From NCBI GenBank assembly GCA_046728115.1, contig JBKPDW010000320.1:1-38395 (forward strand): 38,395 bases of DNA. The letters run 5' to 3'. The notes beneath the pieces are model-generated. The model was not told where the DNA came from. It searched no databases and was given only the letters and a program-made list of their open reading frames with translations. Both the position numbers and the translations under genes were made by a program. This stretch comes from CAVSWN01 sp046728115 (GTDB lineage: Bacteria; Acidobacteriota; Vicinamibacteria; Vicinamibacterales; CAVVIG01). Position 1 is the stretch's first letter. The number at the start of each line of letters is the position of its first letter. This document shows, one piece after another, positions 17,089 to 27,557 of the stretch.

Positions 17089-18112
17089 CACGCGAGGTGC
17101 GCCACGGCTGTCAATTGTCGTGCCGCTGTTCAACGAGGTCGCCACGCTCGACGAGCTTCACCGCCGTCTGATGGCGGTGCTGTTTCTGATGGGTCTCGAT
17201 TCAGAAATCATCTACGTCGACGACGGCAGCATCGACGGGACGAGGGAGGCCCTGGCGTTGATCGCTGCACGCGATGCGCGCGTCCGGTTCATTCCGCTGG
17301 CACGAAACTACGGCCAAACGGCGGCGTTGGCCGCCGGATTCGACGCCGCCGCCGGCGACGTGATCGTCGCGATGGACGGCGATCTCCAGCATACGCCTGA
17401 AGAGATTCCGAAACTGCTCGCGAAGCTCGAGGAAGGCTACGACATCGTAAGCGGGTGGCGCGCGCAGCGCGTCGACGGCCTGTGGACGCGGCGGTTTCCC
17501 TCGAAAATTGCGAACTGGCTGATGGCAAAGCTGTCGGGTGTGTCCCTCCATGATTTCGGCACGACCTTCAAGGCCTACCGCGCGCCGGTCATCAAGCGCA
17601 TCCGGTTGTACGGCGACTTGCATCGTTTCATTCCCGCGCTGGCGAGTTGGGGCGGCGCGCGGATTGCGGAAGTGCCGATCGCGAACATCCCCCGTCCGCA
17701 GAACCAGTCACACTATGGCCTCTCGCGGACGTGGCGCGTAGCCGCGGACCTCATCACCGTTCGCTTCCTGCTGCGCTACGTGACCCGCCCCCTTCATCTT
17801 TTCGGGCCCGTTGGGCTCGGCAGTCTCGCGGCCGGCGCGAGCGCAGGCACGTGGGTCGTGGCGACGAAGGTGGTCACCGGCGCGCCGGTGTTCCTCGAGC
17901 ACGGACCGTTGCTGATCCTCAGCGCCGTGCTGATCCAGACGGGCATCACACTGATTGGCCTCGGGCTGGTGGCCGAGCTCGTGACGCGCATTTACATGGA
18001 CGGGAGGCACCGGCGCATCTACACCGTGGCTGCGGCGGTGGCGCGGCAGGCGCCGGCGCGGCTCGGGCCGCGTCCGCTCCCCGTTCCAATCGGCCCCACA
18101 GTACGGCAGTGA
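17078..18112 (+). CDS. GT2 polyprenyl-phosphate glycosyltransferase (ArnC/DPM1-like) with two C-terminal helices
   Basis: The 344-aa GT-A enzyme would load a sugar from a nucleotide donor on undecaprenyl phosphate. LSIVVPLFNE opens the fold, DDGS (48-51) binds the nucleotide, and the DxD equivalent is MDGDLQH (99-105). The family segment SGWRAQR follows, then a DFGTTFKAYR stretch. Two transmembrane helices lie near residues 240-265 and 275-305, the usual C-terminal anchor of ArnC-like enzymes. AAGGAG precedes the ATG, inside the deacetylase gene. Its stop overlaps the next gene's GTG by four bases (GTGA). It should feed the GT39-type enzyme encoded at 14483-16183. Confidence 0.92.
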   Translation: MSRSTRGAPRLSIVVPLFNEVATLDELHRRLMAVLFLMGLDSEIIYVDDGSIDGTREALALIAARDARVRFIPLARNYGQTAALAAGFDAAAGDVIVAMDGDLQHTPEEIPKLLAKLEEGYDIVSGWRAQRVDGLWTRRFPSKIANWLMAKLSGVSLHDFGTTFKAYRAPVIKRIRLYGDLHRFIPALASWGGARIAEVPIANIPRPQNQSHYGLSRTWRVAADLITVRFLLRYVTRPLHLFGPVGLGSLAAGASAGTWVVATKVVTGAPVFLEHGPLLILSAVLIQTGITLIGLGLVAELVTRIYMDGRHRRIYTVAAAVARQAPARLGPRPLPVPIGPTVRQ

Positions 18113-19071
18113 CTCGTCATCGAATCGCGGCCGCGCTCTTCGTCGCATCGGTCTGGCAGGGCGTTACTCTCGCGGCCGATCCGCGTGTCCCGTCGAGCGG
18201 CAGCGCGCAAACGGGCGTCAGCTTCGAGCGGCATCACTATTCAATCGCCGCGCGGATCCGACCGCTGGTGGTCTTCTGGATCGGGCGAAGCGGCGTAGGC
18301 GACGCAATCGTCACGCGCCAACTCGCGCCAGGCGAGGCGACCTACGCGCTTCTCATCGGATCGGACCCGGATCGGGCTCCAAGGCATATAAACCGCTGGG
18401 GATATATCAGAGAGGAGATTCGCGGGTCCGAGGCACAGCTGATCGGGTTGATGACAGAATCCGATGCGGACTCGATCGAACAGGCCGAAGCGAGCCTCAA
18501 GTTGCAGGCCCACGATCATCCGTTCAAGATCATCCGGGCAACCGTCAAAGGCGAGCAGGCTCGATCGGTCGTCACGTCGATTGGCGCGCCCTACGACTTC
18601 AACTACCGGCAGCTGGAGACCGTGCTCGAACTGGCGCGCCGCGAATCGCCTGAGGGCAAGGTTCGCACAATCCGGGTGCCGGCGGGCACCCGTCCAGGAT
18701 TCCTCGCGGCCCTTGCTGACATGATGCGCATGCCCGTACCGCCTAACCCCATCGCGTACGTCTACTACGGACGGATCTACGAGCTCCGCCAGACGGGCGC
18801 CCGGACGATTCCAGACCTGAAAATCGCCGGCGAGTCGTACGGCCGCGCCATTGCCGCCGACTTCACTGTCACGAGCATGTACGACGGGGAACAAACGCGG
18901 TTCTCGATGACGTATGGCAGTACAGGGCGTTTCGCGCAGGTTCCGCTCACCGTGTCGTATCGACCGCGCTGGTGGATGGAGGTGAACCTGACGATCGACG
19001 ATGCGACGGCGCCTGCGGCGCTCGGGGACGGAGTGGGACCGGTGATGGCCGGTCGTGAGCAGGTGCCCTGA
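18109..19071 (+). CDS. Secreted protein of unknown function, translationally coupled to GT2
   Basis: The 320-aa product starts with GTG inside a GTGA overlap with the GT2 stop. It has a signal peptide, IAAALFVASVWQGVTLAAD (about residues 6-24). The mature part carries no domain I can name. Features include FWIGRSGVGDAIVTRQ, the helix-rich segment around residues 110-190, and a C-terminal beta-rich region with VYYGRIYELRQ and VSYRPRWWMEVNLTID. The exported beta structure and its place between a lipid-linked glycosyltransferase and an outer-membrane receptor suggest an envelope role. It is probably periplasmic or attached to the outer membrane. The function is unknown. Confidence 0.8.
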   Translation: MTRHRIAAALFVASVWQGVTLAADPRVPSSGSAQTGVSFERHHYSIAARIRPLVVFWIGRSGVGDAIVTRQLAPGEATYALLIGSDPDRAPRHINRWGYIREEIRGSEAQLIGLMTESDADSIEQAEASLKLQAHDHPFKIIRATVKGEQARSVVTSIGAPYDFNYRQLETVLELARRESPEGKVRTIRVPAGTRPGFLAALADMMRMPVPPNPIAYVYYGRIYELRQTGARTIPDLKIAGESYGRAIAADFTVTSMYDGEQTRFSMTYGSTGRFAQVPLTVSYRPRWWMEVNLTIDDATAPAALGDGVGPVMAGREQVP

Positions 19072-19080
19072 AAGAGAACT

Positions 19081-21546
19081 ATGGATCCTGTGTATCGCGC
19101 CGTCGTCAGGCTGTTCATCGCGTCCCTGTTTGGCGCCGGGGTCTCGGCTGCGTCTCAAGTTTCCACGTCCGTCACCGGTGTCGTATCGGTGCCGGCTCCG
19201 GATGGCCAGCCGTTTGTCGTGCCAGGCGTCACGCTCACGCTGACGTGCGGCCGCGCCGAACCGAAGGTCGAGATCTCCAACGAACGCGGCGAATTCCGAT
19301 TCGTCGACGTGCCGGCCGGCGGCTGTTCGCTCACGGCGGAGCTCCAGGGCTTCCAAACGGCGACCACGACCGTGACGCCGAGCGCAGGGGAGACGTCAAC
19401 GACGGCGATCCAGCTTGGTCTCGAGGCGCTTCACGAGGAAATTACCGTGAGAGCGGAGGCCGATGCCCTTGCGCGCAATCCCATCGAGACGCATGTGGAG
19501 CGCATGACTGCGCAGGTGATGCAGACCGCTCCCATCGCGAACCAGCGCTTTCAGGACGCGCTTCCGCTCATACCGGGTGTCGTGCGCGGACCGGACGGCC
19601 TGCTGAACATCAACGGCACGCGCAGCAATCAAAGCGCCGTGATGTTCAACAGCGCGAACGGCACCGATCCCGTGACCGGCGAAGACGCGATCGAGCTGCC
19701 GCTCGACGCAGTGAGCTCGGTTCAGGTGCGTGGCGCGGCGTTCGCGCCCGAGTTCGGCCTGTCGGCCGGCGCGGTGACGACGGTGGAGACGCAGCGGGCA
19801 CGTGACGCCTGGCACGTGACGCTGAACGATCTGGAGCCGCGCATCAGGCGGCGGGGAGGCGAGTTCAGGGGCATCGAGTCGTGGACACCGCGCGTGACGA
19901 CGGGCGGGCCGATCGTCAAGGGCCGGCTCAGCGTGCTCGAGTCGGCGCAATTCGAGTACAGCCAGACACAAGTCTTCGGACTCCCGCCATTCGAGAGCGA
20001 TACCAAGGTTGAAAGCTTTGAATCGTATACGCGCGGCGACTGGTCGATCGGCAGGCGGCACGAAGTCACCGCGTCGGCGATGATCGCGCCGCGCAACACG
20101 ACCTATGCCGGCTTGAACACGTTCAACCCGCAGCCGGTCACGCCGAACATCGAGTACGACAACGTTCTCGGCAGCGTCTCCGATCGGCTCGTCGTCGGTC
20201 AGAGCCGGGTGCTCGACATGTCTGCCAGCGTGAAGCTTTTCGATGCGGTCATCTATCCCAGCCAGGGTCGAGGGCCAATGCTGCTTGCGCCTGACGTGAA
20301 CGCCGGCAGTTACTTCAACGATCAGGATCGCAGCAGCCGGCGGGTCGAGTTGCTCGCGACGTACACCTTCATGCCCGTCGGACCCGCGCATCTCGTGAAG
20401 GTCGGCGCCGGCGGCACGACCGAGTCGTTCGACGGCACGAACACCAGCCGCCCGGTGGACATCGTGCGGGCGAACGGCACGCTCAGTCAGGAAATCGCTT
20501 TTTGGGGGAGCGGCCGCCTCAGCAGCAGTCGGTGGGGCGTTCAGGGATATGCGCAGGATTTATGGACGGCGTCGAGCCGTCTCACTGTTCAGTACGGAGC
20601 GCGCCTCGACACCGACTCTTTCACGGGCGACGTGAACGTCGCGCCGCGCGGCTCACTCACCGCCGCGGCCACGGCGGACGGCCGTACCGTCATTCGCGCG
20701 GGTGGGGGCGTGTTCTACGACCTGATCCCGCTCAACGTGGCGAGCTTCGAGCAGCTTCAGATACGTTCCGTCACGGAATTCGCAGCGGATGGCGTAACAG
20801 CGCTCGGACCGGCCCGGTTCGTCCCGAACGTCGTGCCGTCCACCATCCATACGCCCCGCAGCGTCAACTGGAACGTCGAGATCGATCGCGAATGGATTCG
20901 GAACTTCTTCGTGCGCGCCGGATACCAGCAGCGTGAGATCCGGTTCGAATCGGTGCTCGATCCCACGAGGCTGGCCGGCGGAGACGAGGTGCTGCTCCTG
21001 CGAACGGACGGGCAGTCCCGGTACCGCGAAGCGCAGATCACCGGGCGCTACCAGTTTCACGGCGCGGATCAGATCGTCGGCTCTTACACGCGGTCGTCGG
21101 CGATCGGCAACCTCAACGATTTCAATACCTACTTCGGGAACATCGAGAATCCCGTAATCCGCTCCGATGCACGCGGTCCGCTCCCGTGGGACGCGCCCAA
21201 TCGGTACCTCCTTTGGAGCAACCTCAGCCTGCCGCGGGGCTTCACGGTGTTTCCGCTCCTCGACGTGCGCACAGGGTTTCCGCTGTCGACGATCGACGAG
21301 GATCGGAATTTCGTTGGCGCCAGGAACGAGGCGGGCGGCTTTCCCACCTTCATCTCGCTCGACCTGCAGGTCAGCAAGCGCTTCAGGCTGTTCGGCCACA
21401 ACGCCACGATCGGGATCAAGGTGTTCAACATCACCAATCATTTCAACCCGCGTGACTATCAGGGGAATCTTGCGAGCGCAAACTACGGCGGTTTCGCCAA
21501 CAGCGTCGGACGCACCCTTCGCGGGAGATGGGTGTTCGAGTTTTGA
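19081..21546 (+). CDS. TonB-dependent-receptor-like outer-membrane protein with carboxypeptidase-regulatory domain
   Basis: The 821-aa protein has a signal sequence (about 1-24), a CnaB/carboxypeptidase regulatory-like domain (about 27-115), a plug with the conserved RFQDALPLIPGVVRGPDG and LNINGTRSNQSAVMFNS segments (about 150-200), and then a long beta-barrel ending GRTLRGRWVFEF. The final Phe is the usual Bam-recognition residue. I see no TonB box. This layout is typical of large acidobacterial TonB-type receptors, which take up or bind glycans. It starts 9 bases after the previous gene and is followed after 4 bases by the DUF6807 gene. The ligand is unknown. Confidence 0.9.
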   Translation: MDPVYRAVVRLFIASLFGAGVSAASQVSTSVTGVVSVPAPDGQPFVVPGVTLTLTCGRAEPKVEISNERGEFRFVDVPAGGCSLTAELQGFQTATTTVTPSAGETSTTAIQLGLEALHEEITVRAEADALARNPIETHVERMTAQVMQTAPIANQRFQDALPLIPGVVRGPDGLLNINGTRSNQSAVMFNSANGTDPVTGEDAIELPLDAVSSVQVRGAAFAPEFGLSAGAVTTVETQRARDAWHVTLNDLEPRIRRRGGEFRGIESWTPRVTTGGPIVKGRLSVLESAQFEYSQTQVFGLPPFESDTKVESFESYTRGDWSIGRRHEVTASAMIAPRNTTYAGLNTFNPQPVTPNIEYDNVLGSVSDRLVVGQSRVLDMSASVKLFDAVIYPSQGRGPMLLAPDVNAGSYFNDQDRSSRRVELLATYTFMPVGPAHLVKVGAGGTTESFDGTNTSRPVDIVRANGTLSQEIAFWGSGRLSSSRWGVQGYAQDLWTASSRLTVQYGARLDTDSFTGDVNVAPRGSLTAAATADGRTVIRAGGGVFYDLIPLNVASFEQLQIRSVTEFAADGVTALGPARFVPNVVPSTIHTPRSVNWNVEIDREWIRNFFVRAGYQQREIRFESVLDPTRLAGGDEVLLLRTDGQSRYREAQITGRYQFHGADQIVGSYTRSSAIGNLNDFNTYFGNIENPVIRSDARGPLPWDAPNRYLLWSNLSLPRGFTVFPLLDVRTGFPLSTIDEDRNFVGARNEAGGFPTFISLDLQVSKRFRLFGHNATIGIKVFNITNHFNPRDYQGNLASANYGGFANSVGRTLRGRWVFEF

Positions 21547-21550
21547 TGGC

Positions 21551-22537
21551 ATGAACGCACGGTCGCTTTTTTTGCTGACCTTTGTGTCGCTGGCTCTCCG
21601 CAGTCCTGAAATGTCAGCCGCTCGCCCCGAGAGCCGGGTGGAGTTGACACAGGACGGCAGCCACGTCGACGTGCTGATCGGAGGGCGTCCGTTTACGACG
21701 TATTACTTCGATCCGGCGGTGGCGAAGCCTTATCTCTCTCCACTTCGGAGCGCGCGTGGCACCGTGATGACGCGGGGATTTCCGATGACGTTCGCCATCG
21801 CGGGTGAAGACCATGACGAACCGCATCAGCGGGCGATGTACTTCGCGCACGGCGACATCAACGGGTTCGATTTCTGGGGCGAGGCGGCGTTTCCACGGTG
21901 GAGCGATCACCCGGCCTCGACGTTCGGGCGCACTGTGTTTCGCGCCCTCGACGAGATCCGTGGCGGATCCGATCGCGGCAGTCTCCGGGCCACCTTCGAC
22001 ATCGTCTCGCCGGCGGGCACCATCGGCGAGGAGACTCAGGCGTACGTCTTCAGCGGGGACGACGAGGAGCGGATCGTCGACTGCGAGTTTGCCATTCGCG
22101 CCACCCACGGTCCTCTTACGATGGGCGACACGAAGGAGGGCACGTTTGCGATTCGTGTCGTGAAAGCGCTGGACTCTCCACCAGGGCGCATGGTGAATGC
22201 GAAGGGAGCCCGTGGTGAAAAGGGGATCTGGGGCAAGCGGGCCGAGTGGGTCGACTTTTACGGACGGGTGGACGGCGAGGACGTCGGCATCGCCGTCTTC
22301 GACCACCCGCACAACCTGCGCACCCCCACCTATTGGCACGCCCGGGCTTACGGTCTGCTCGCGGCGAATCCGTTTGGCGTCAGACAGTTCACGCGCGACC
22401 GGCGTCAGAACGGCAGCTATGTGATAGCCGCGGGTGAGGCGCTCGTACTTCGCTACCGCGTGTTCATCCATCACGGAGACCCGTCGCAGGCCGGGGTGGC
22501 ACGGGCATACGAGCGCTTCCTCGCCCAGAACATGTGA
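21551..22537 (+). CDS. Secreted DUF6807/PmoA-like protein
   Basis: The 328-aa product begins with a short signal peptide (LFLLTFVSLALRS) and then a beta-rich domain. Recognisable segments are the N-terminal PFTTYYFDPAVAKPYLSPL, the HQRAMYFAHGDINGFDFWGE segment and the C-terminal FDHPHNLRTPTYWHARAYGLLAANPFG, which together are the DUF6807 (PmoA-like) pattern. This family is common in Acidobacteriota, Bacteroidota and Planctomycetes, in sugar-degradation loci near Gfo/Idh/MocA proteins, exactly as here. The biochemical role is not established. The ATG at 21551 starts 4 bases after the receptor's stop, and the oxidoreductase follows after 3 bases. Confidence 0.88.
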   Translation: MNARSLFLLTFVSLALRSPEMSAARPESRVELTQDGSHVDVLIGGRPFTTYYFDPAVAKPYLSPLRSARGTVMTRGFPMTFAIAGEDHDEPHQRAMYFAHGDINGFDFWGEAAFPRWSDHPASTFGRTVFRALDEIRGGSDRGSLRATFDIVSPAGTIGEETQAYVFSGDDEERIVDCEFAIRATHGPLTMGDTKEGTFAIRVVKALDSPPGRMVNAKGARGEKGIWGKRAEWVDFYGRVDGEDVGIAVFDHPHNLRTPTYWHARAYGLLAANPFGVRQFTRDRRQNGSYVIAAGEALVLRYRVFIHHGDPSQAGVARAYERFLAQNM

Positions 22538-22540
22538 CCG

Positions 22541-23896
<1,356 letters not shown>

Positions 23897-23897
23897 G

Positions 23898-24935
23898 GTG
23901 GTGGTACGGACCTCTCGTGGTCCCCGCATTGCGAGTCTGCTCGCTGCGCTGGGCGGCGTTGTGCTGTTTGCCTGGTCGATGCGGCAAGCGGGAACGTCGG
24001 CGGTCGTTGACGGCATCGAGCGCGCCGGTCGTGGAATCGCCGTGATCCTCGTGCTCGGTGGGGTTCGCGCGTTCGTCCGGACAGCCGCGTGGCGCCTCTG
24101 TCTCGATCCTGAAGACCGGTTGAAGCTCGGATCGATGTTTGCGGCCTACCTCGCCGGTGATGCTATCGGGAACGTGACGCCGTTTGGATTCCTCATCAGT
24201 GAGCCCTCGAAGATCGTCATGGTTCGCGGGCGGATCGGGGTGCAGGCGTCGGTCGCTGCGCTGACGCTGGAGAACCTTTTTTACAGCGCGACTGTCGTGA
24301 TGATCCTGGTCGTCGGAACGGCCGCTCTGCTGCGGTCTTTTCCTCTGCCACGTCCTCTCGAGATAGCGGGCGTCTTCGTGCTGGTCGTCACGTCGCTCGC
24401 GGCCATCGCTGCGGCCTGGATCCTCGCGACGCGCCGGAGAGTCGTGAGCGCGGGCATCGAGCTGCTGGCGCGCCATCGCGTCGCACCACGCGGTCTCGTT
24501 CGACGACTGCCTGAGATCCGTCAGACTGGTGATCGCATCTTCGGCTTCGTCGGACGCCGGCCGCGTGCAGTCGTGCCTCTCCTCCTCCTCGAGACGATCT
24601 TTCATGTCGCAGCGGTCGCAGAGATCTGGTTCGCGCTCGCCCTGATCACAGGCCTTCGGCCGCACCCGCTGACGGCGTTCGTGCTCGAGGCGGTGAATCG
24701 GACGATCACGATGGTGTTTCAGTTCGTGCCGATGTGGCTCGGCGTCGACGAGGCCGGTACGGCCGCAGTGACGAGCGCGGTCAACCTCGGATCGGCAGCG
24801 GGCGTAAGTCTCGCCCTCGTCAGAAAAACCCGGGTCGTATTCTGGACGGCGATTGGGCTGCTGGTCGTACTACATCGTGGGTTGTCGGTCAGCGACGCCG
24901 CACGAGAGGCTGACGCGCTGGCCGCGGCGAAATAG
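23898..24935 (+). CDS. Flippase-like lysylphosphatidylglycerol-synthase-TM (UPF0104) membrane protein
   Basis: The 345-aa polytopic protein belongs to the AglD/MprF-TM-like group, which is associated with flipping or transferring lipid-linked groups. Helices are visible at the N-terminus (IASLLAALGGVVLFAWSM), in the middle (VVMILVVGTAALL, FVLVVTSLAAIAAAWIL) and at the C-terminus (IGLLVVLHRGL). The family's loop AYLAGDAIGNVTPFG is intact near residue 90. The start is a GTG at 23898, one base after the previous stop, with ACGAGG nearby. As the last gene of the glycosylation operon it is a candidate for moving the lipid-linked sugar or modified lipid across the inner membrane. That job is inferred from context. 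Confidence 0.85.
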   Translation: MVVRTSRGPRIASLLAALGGVVLFAWSMRQAGTSAVVDGIERAGRGIAVILVLGGVRAFVRTAAWRLCLDPEDRLKLGSMFAAYLAGDAIGNVTPFGFLISEPSKIVMVRGRIGVQASVAALTLENLFYSATVVMILVVGTAALLRSFPLPRPLEIAGVFVLVVTSLAAIAAAWILATRRRVVSAGIELLARHRVAPRGLVRRLPEIRQTGDRIFGFVGRRPRAVVPLLLLETIFHVAAVAEIWFALALITGLRPHPLTAFVLEAVNRTITMVFQFVPMWLGVDEAGTAAVTSAVNLGSAAGVSLALVRKTRVVFWTAIGLLVVLHRGLSVSDAAREADALAAAK

Positions 24936-25048
24936 GCGGGGCGGTGAGCACTGTTTATGCGCGTTGCGCTAATGACGCGTGAGGCGGCGCAGCGGACTGA
25001 TCCAGCCGGATTCCAGGTGACGCGCAGGAATCTTCAGCGCTCGACGTT

Positions 25049-25897
25049 TCAGGCCGCGCCATTTATTGCGTGAGCCACGCGGTCACGACTCTCGTTCGAC
25101 TCGAGCGAGAACCCCAGGCTCAGCCTCTTCAACAAGGCAAGGTCCGACGGTGTCGCGCCGAGCATGCGACGAAACGTGCGCGTCAGATGAGCGGCGTCCG
25201 AGAACCCTGCCCGATGGGCCGCGCTCGTAACGCTGGCGCCGTCCTTCAAGTCACACGCCGCGCGCTGCAGCCGGAGCCAGAGAATGTAGGGGCGCACGGG
25301 AACGCCGACCGACTCGGTAAACGCATGCATGAGGCGCGACGGCGACAAGCCCGCGATGCCGGCCAGTGTCTTCAAAGACAGATCGTCCAGCACCGCCTGC
25401 GGCTCCTGAAGGTGGCTCAACACGCGCTGGACACCAGGATGGATCGCGCCGTCACGCCTCCGGTGCGGGAGGAATTCGTTCAGCCAGCGTTCGGCGCGCG
25501 CTTCGCTCGGCTTGGGCCCCAGCACGGCGCGCCAGCGGGCAAGCTGGTCGGCAGGTACGCAGGCAATCTCGCCTTCAATGCGCTCGGAGAGCGCGGCACC
25601 CATGTCGCTCTCCGCGCTGATGAACGCGATCAGCAGGGTGCTGCCACGCGCGTCCACCTCATGCGTGGCATCGGGCCGCACCCATACCGCGCCACACTTC
25701 TTCCACGCTTTCTGCCGCCCGCCGCGTGCCAGGAGTGACCCGCGCAGGGTCATGAGCAATTGGACGCAGTGATGGCGGTGCGCGGCGGTCGCGAAGCCTG
25801 GGCCACAAACGATCATCGCAGAGGGCCAGGGTGCCATGCCGTGGGTGGCACGAAGCGGCATCAGCAAATTCTGGCATCGCGCGGCCGACGCCTGCAA
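25049..25897 (-). CDS. AraC-family transcriptional regulator
   Basis: The 282-aa protein has an N-terminal cupin-like ligand domain (HRHHCVQLLMTLRGSLLARG) and a C-terminal pair of helix-turn-helix motifs. The first HTH contains LKTLAGIAGLSPSRLMHAF and the second SVTSAAHRAGFSDAAHLTR, followed by the AraC hallmark FRRMLGATPSDL. It is divergent from the efflux operon across 322 bases, so control of that operon is likely. The start at 25897 could be the Met at 25861 instead (MPLRATHG). The effector is unknown. Confidence 0.92.
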   Translation of the reverse strand: MQASAARCQNLLMPLRATHGMAPWPSAMIVCGPGFATAAHRHHCVQLLMTLRGSLLARGGRQKAWKKCGAVWVRPDATHEVDARGSTLLIAFISAESDMGAALSERIEGEIACVPADQLARWRAVLGPKPSEARAERWLNEFLPHRRRDGAIHPGVQRVLSHLQEPQAVLDDLSLKTLAGIAGLSPSRLMHAFTESVGVPVRPYILWLRLQRAACDLKDGASVTSAAHRAGFSDAAHLTRTFRRMLGATPSDLALLKRLSLGFSLESNESRDRVAHAINGAA

Positions 25898-26219
25898 TAG
25901 CCAGTTCGTTCAAGACGTGACCGAGTGTCGCTCATTACGATGAAGTTGTTCGCAGCGCCGCTGCCGCTCTGATCGCGCGCAGGTCGCGCGCTGAGCCGTC
26001 GATGTCTCAGTCTGATCCGTCTCGCCGAATCGACCCGACAGGTCGCATCGGATGTCGGCGAAGTGGTCATCCCACGAATCGCAGATCGGCCGCCGAACAT
26101 CGCTGTCGCGAAATGGCTCTAGAAGCGAGCCGGAAGTGCGAGGAACAGTGGCTCTACTGCACGGACGGCATTCCGTGGGTCCGGCGAATGAGTTGACGTC
26201 CATTCGTCAAAACCGCCGG
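25898..26219. other. Divergent intergenic region, AraC / efflux operon
   Basis: The 322 bases contain only short frames without domains. No convincing sigma-70 or sigma-54 box or operator repeat was recognised. The region should hold the efflux operon promoter and the AraC site by position. Confidence 0.4.
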
Positions 26220-27557
26220 ATGACTTTCGTCCGCCGAACGATCTTGCTCGTCGGCGTGGCGAGCATTTTCGCGCCGCGTGTGCTGCTCGGTCAGGTGATC
26301 ACACTCAGCGAAGCCGTGGGCGCCGCTGAAGGCCACGATCGATCCATCCATGTCGCCGAACTCGAACGCGAGAAGGCTGTGCGCGAAGTCAGTGTCGCGC
26401 GGACGCGTCGATTCCCGGTCTTCTCGGTGACGGCGCTTGGGTCGCAGCCACTCACGCAATTGGGTGTCACGCTCGAGCGTGGAAGCCTTGGCGTGTACCC
26501 GTTCGATGGCCCCATTCCGGGCAAGACGACGACCCTGGAGAGCCCCTTACGTTTTGGATTCATCGGCTACGCCAGTGTGGCGCAGCCGCTGACGCAGCAG
26601 CACAAGATCGGGCTGGGAATCGAGCTCGCCCAGGTCGGCGTCGACGCAACCGCCGAACAGATTCGCGCGAAGCGGCAGGGCGTCGTCAACGAAGTGCGAC
26701 GTCTCTACTACGGCATCGCTCAAGCGGAGAGTGGCAAAACAACGCTACGGGCGACGGTCGATTTCCTCAGGCAGCTCGATCGCGAGACCAGCCGACAAGT
26801 CGTTCAACGAGTTGCGTTACAGGCCGACCTGCTGACGGTCAAGACGCAACTCGTCCAGGCGGAATATGAACTGCTCAAAATGGACGATCCCATCCAGACC
26901 CAGAAGGAACAGCTCAATCGCCTGATGGGGCGGCCTATTGACACACCGCTGGAAATCGATGTCTCGAGCATCGTCGAGAGCGACCCTGTGTCGTTGACTG
27001 ATGCGTATGCCGAAGCCCTGTCGTCCCGTCCGGAAATTCGCTTGGCGAAAGTGCAGCAGCGGAAGACACAACTCGAACGCCGACTTGCGAGTGCCGAGCG
27101 AATCCCGGACATCAGCCTCTCGTTGCTCGCCTTACGAACAGTCCATTTCAGCAGCGTCTTTCCGAACAGCGTAAGCAGCGTAGGCCTTCAGGCAACCTGG
27201 GACGTGTTTGATTGGGGGAGAAAGCGACAGGAGGTTCAGACGAAGCAGGACGCCGAAGCTCAGGCGGCTTTGGAACTCGAGGATGCTGAAGCGCGCGTGA
27301 TGACCGACGTCGCACATCAATATCGGCGGATAAACGAAGCGCGTAAGGAGGTGGAGCTCGCGCAGGCATTGCAGTCCTCCAATACAGAAGCCCTTCGTGT
27401 AGCACGCAATCGCTACGTGCAGCGAGAGGCCGTCCTCAGCGAGGTTGCCAGACTCCAATCGAGCCTTGCGGAAGCGAACCATCGCTATACGCAGGCGTTG
27501 ATGGATCTCGCGACGGCGCAGGCCGATTTTGAAAAGGCCATGGGCAGGGACCGATGA
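26220..27557 (+). CDS. TolC-family outer-membrane efflux protein
   Basis: The 445-aa protein forms the outer-membrane channel of a tripartite pump. A signal peptide (about 1-21, RRTILLVGVASIFAPRVLLG) is followed by the two OEP repeats: long coiled helices with heptad spacing, one ending in the LNRLMGRPIDTPLEID strand near residue 250, and a second after RPEIRLAKVQQRKTQLE ending in the ATAQADFEKAMG tail. The ATG at 26220 is chosen because the signal peptide starts there; an in-frame upstream extension has no homology. It overlaps the adaptor gene by four bases (ATGA) and is the first gene of the efflux operon. Confidence 0.93.
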   Translation: MTFVRRTILLVGVASIFAPRVLLGQVITLSEAVGAAEGHDRSIHVAELEREKAVREVSVARTRRFPVFSVTALGSQPLTQLGVTLERGSLGVYPFDGPIPGKTTTLESPLRFGFIGYASVAQPLTQQHKIGLGIELAQVGVDATAEQIRAKRQGVVNEVRRLYYGIAQAESGKTTLRATVDFLRQLDRETSRQVVQRVALQADLLTVKTQLVQAEYELLKMDDPIQTQKEQLNRLMGRPIDTPLEIDVSSIVESDPVSLTDAYAEALSSRPEIRLAKVQQRKTQLERRLASAERIPDISLSLLALRTVHFSSVFPNSVSSVGLQATWDVFDWGRKRQEVQTKQDAEAQAALELEDAEARVMTDVAHQYRRINEARKEVELAQALQSSNTEALRVARNRYVQREAVLSEVARLQSSLAEANHRYTQALMDLATAQADFEKAMGRDR

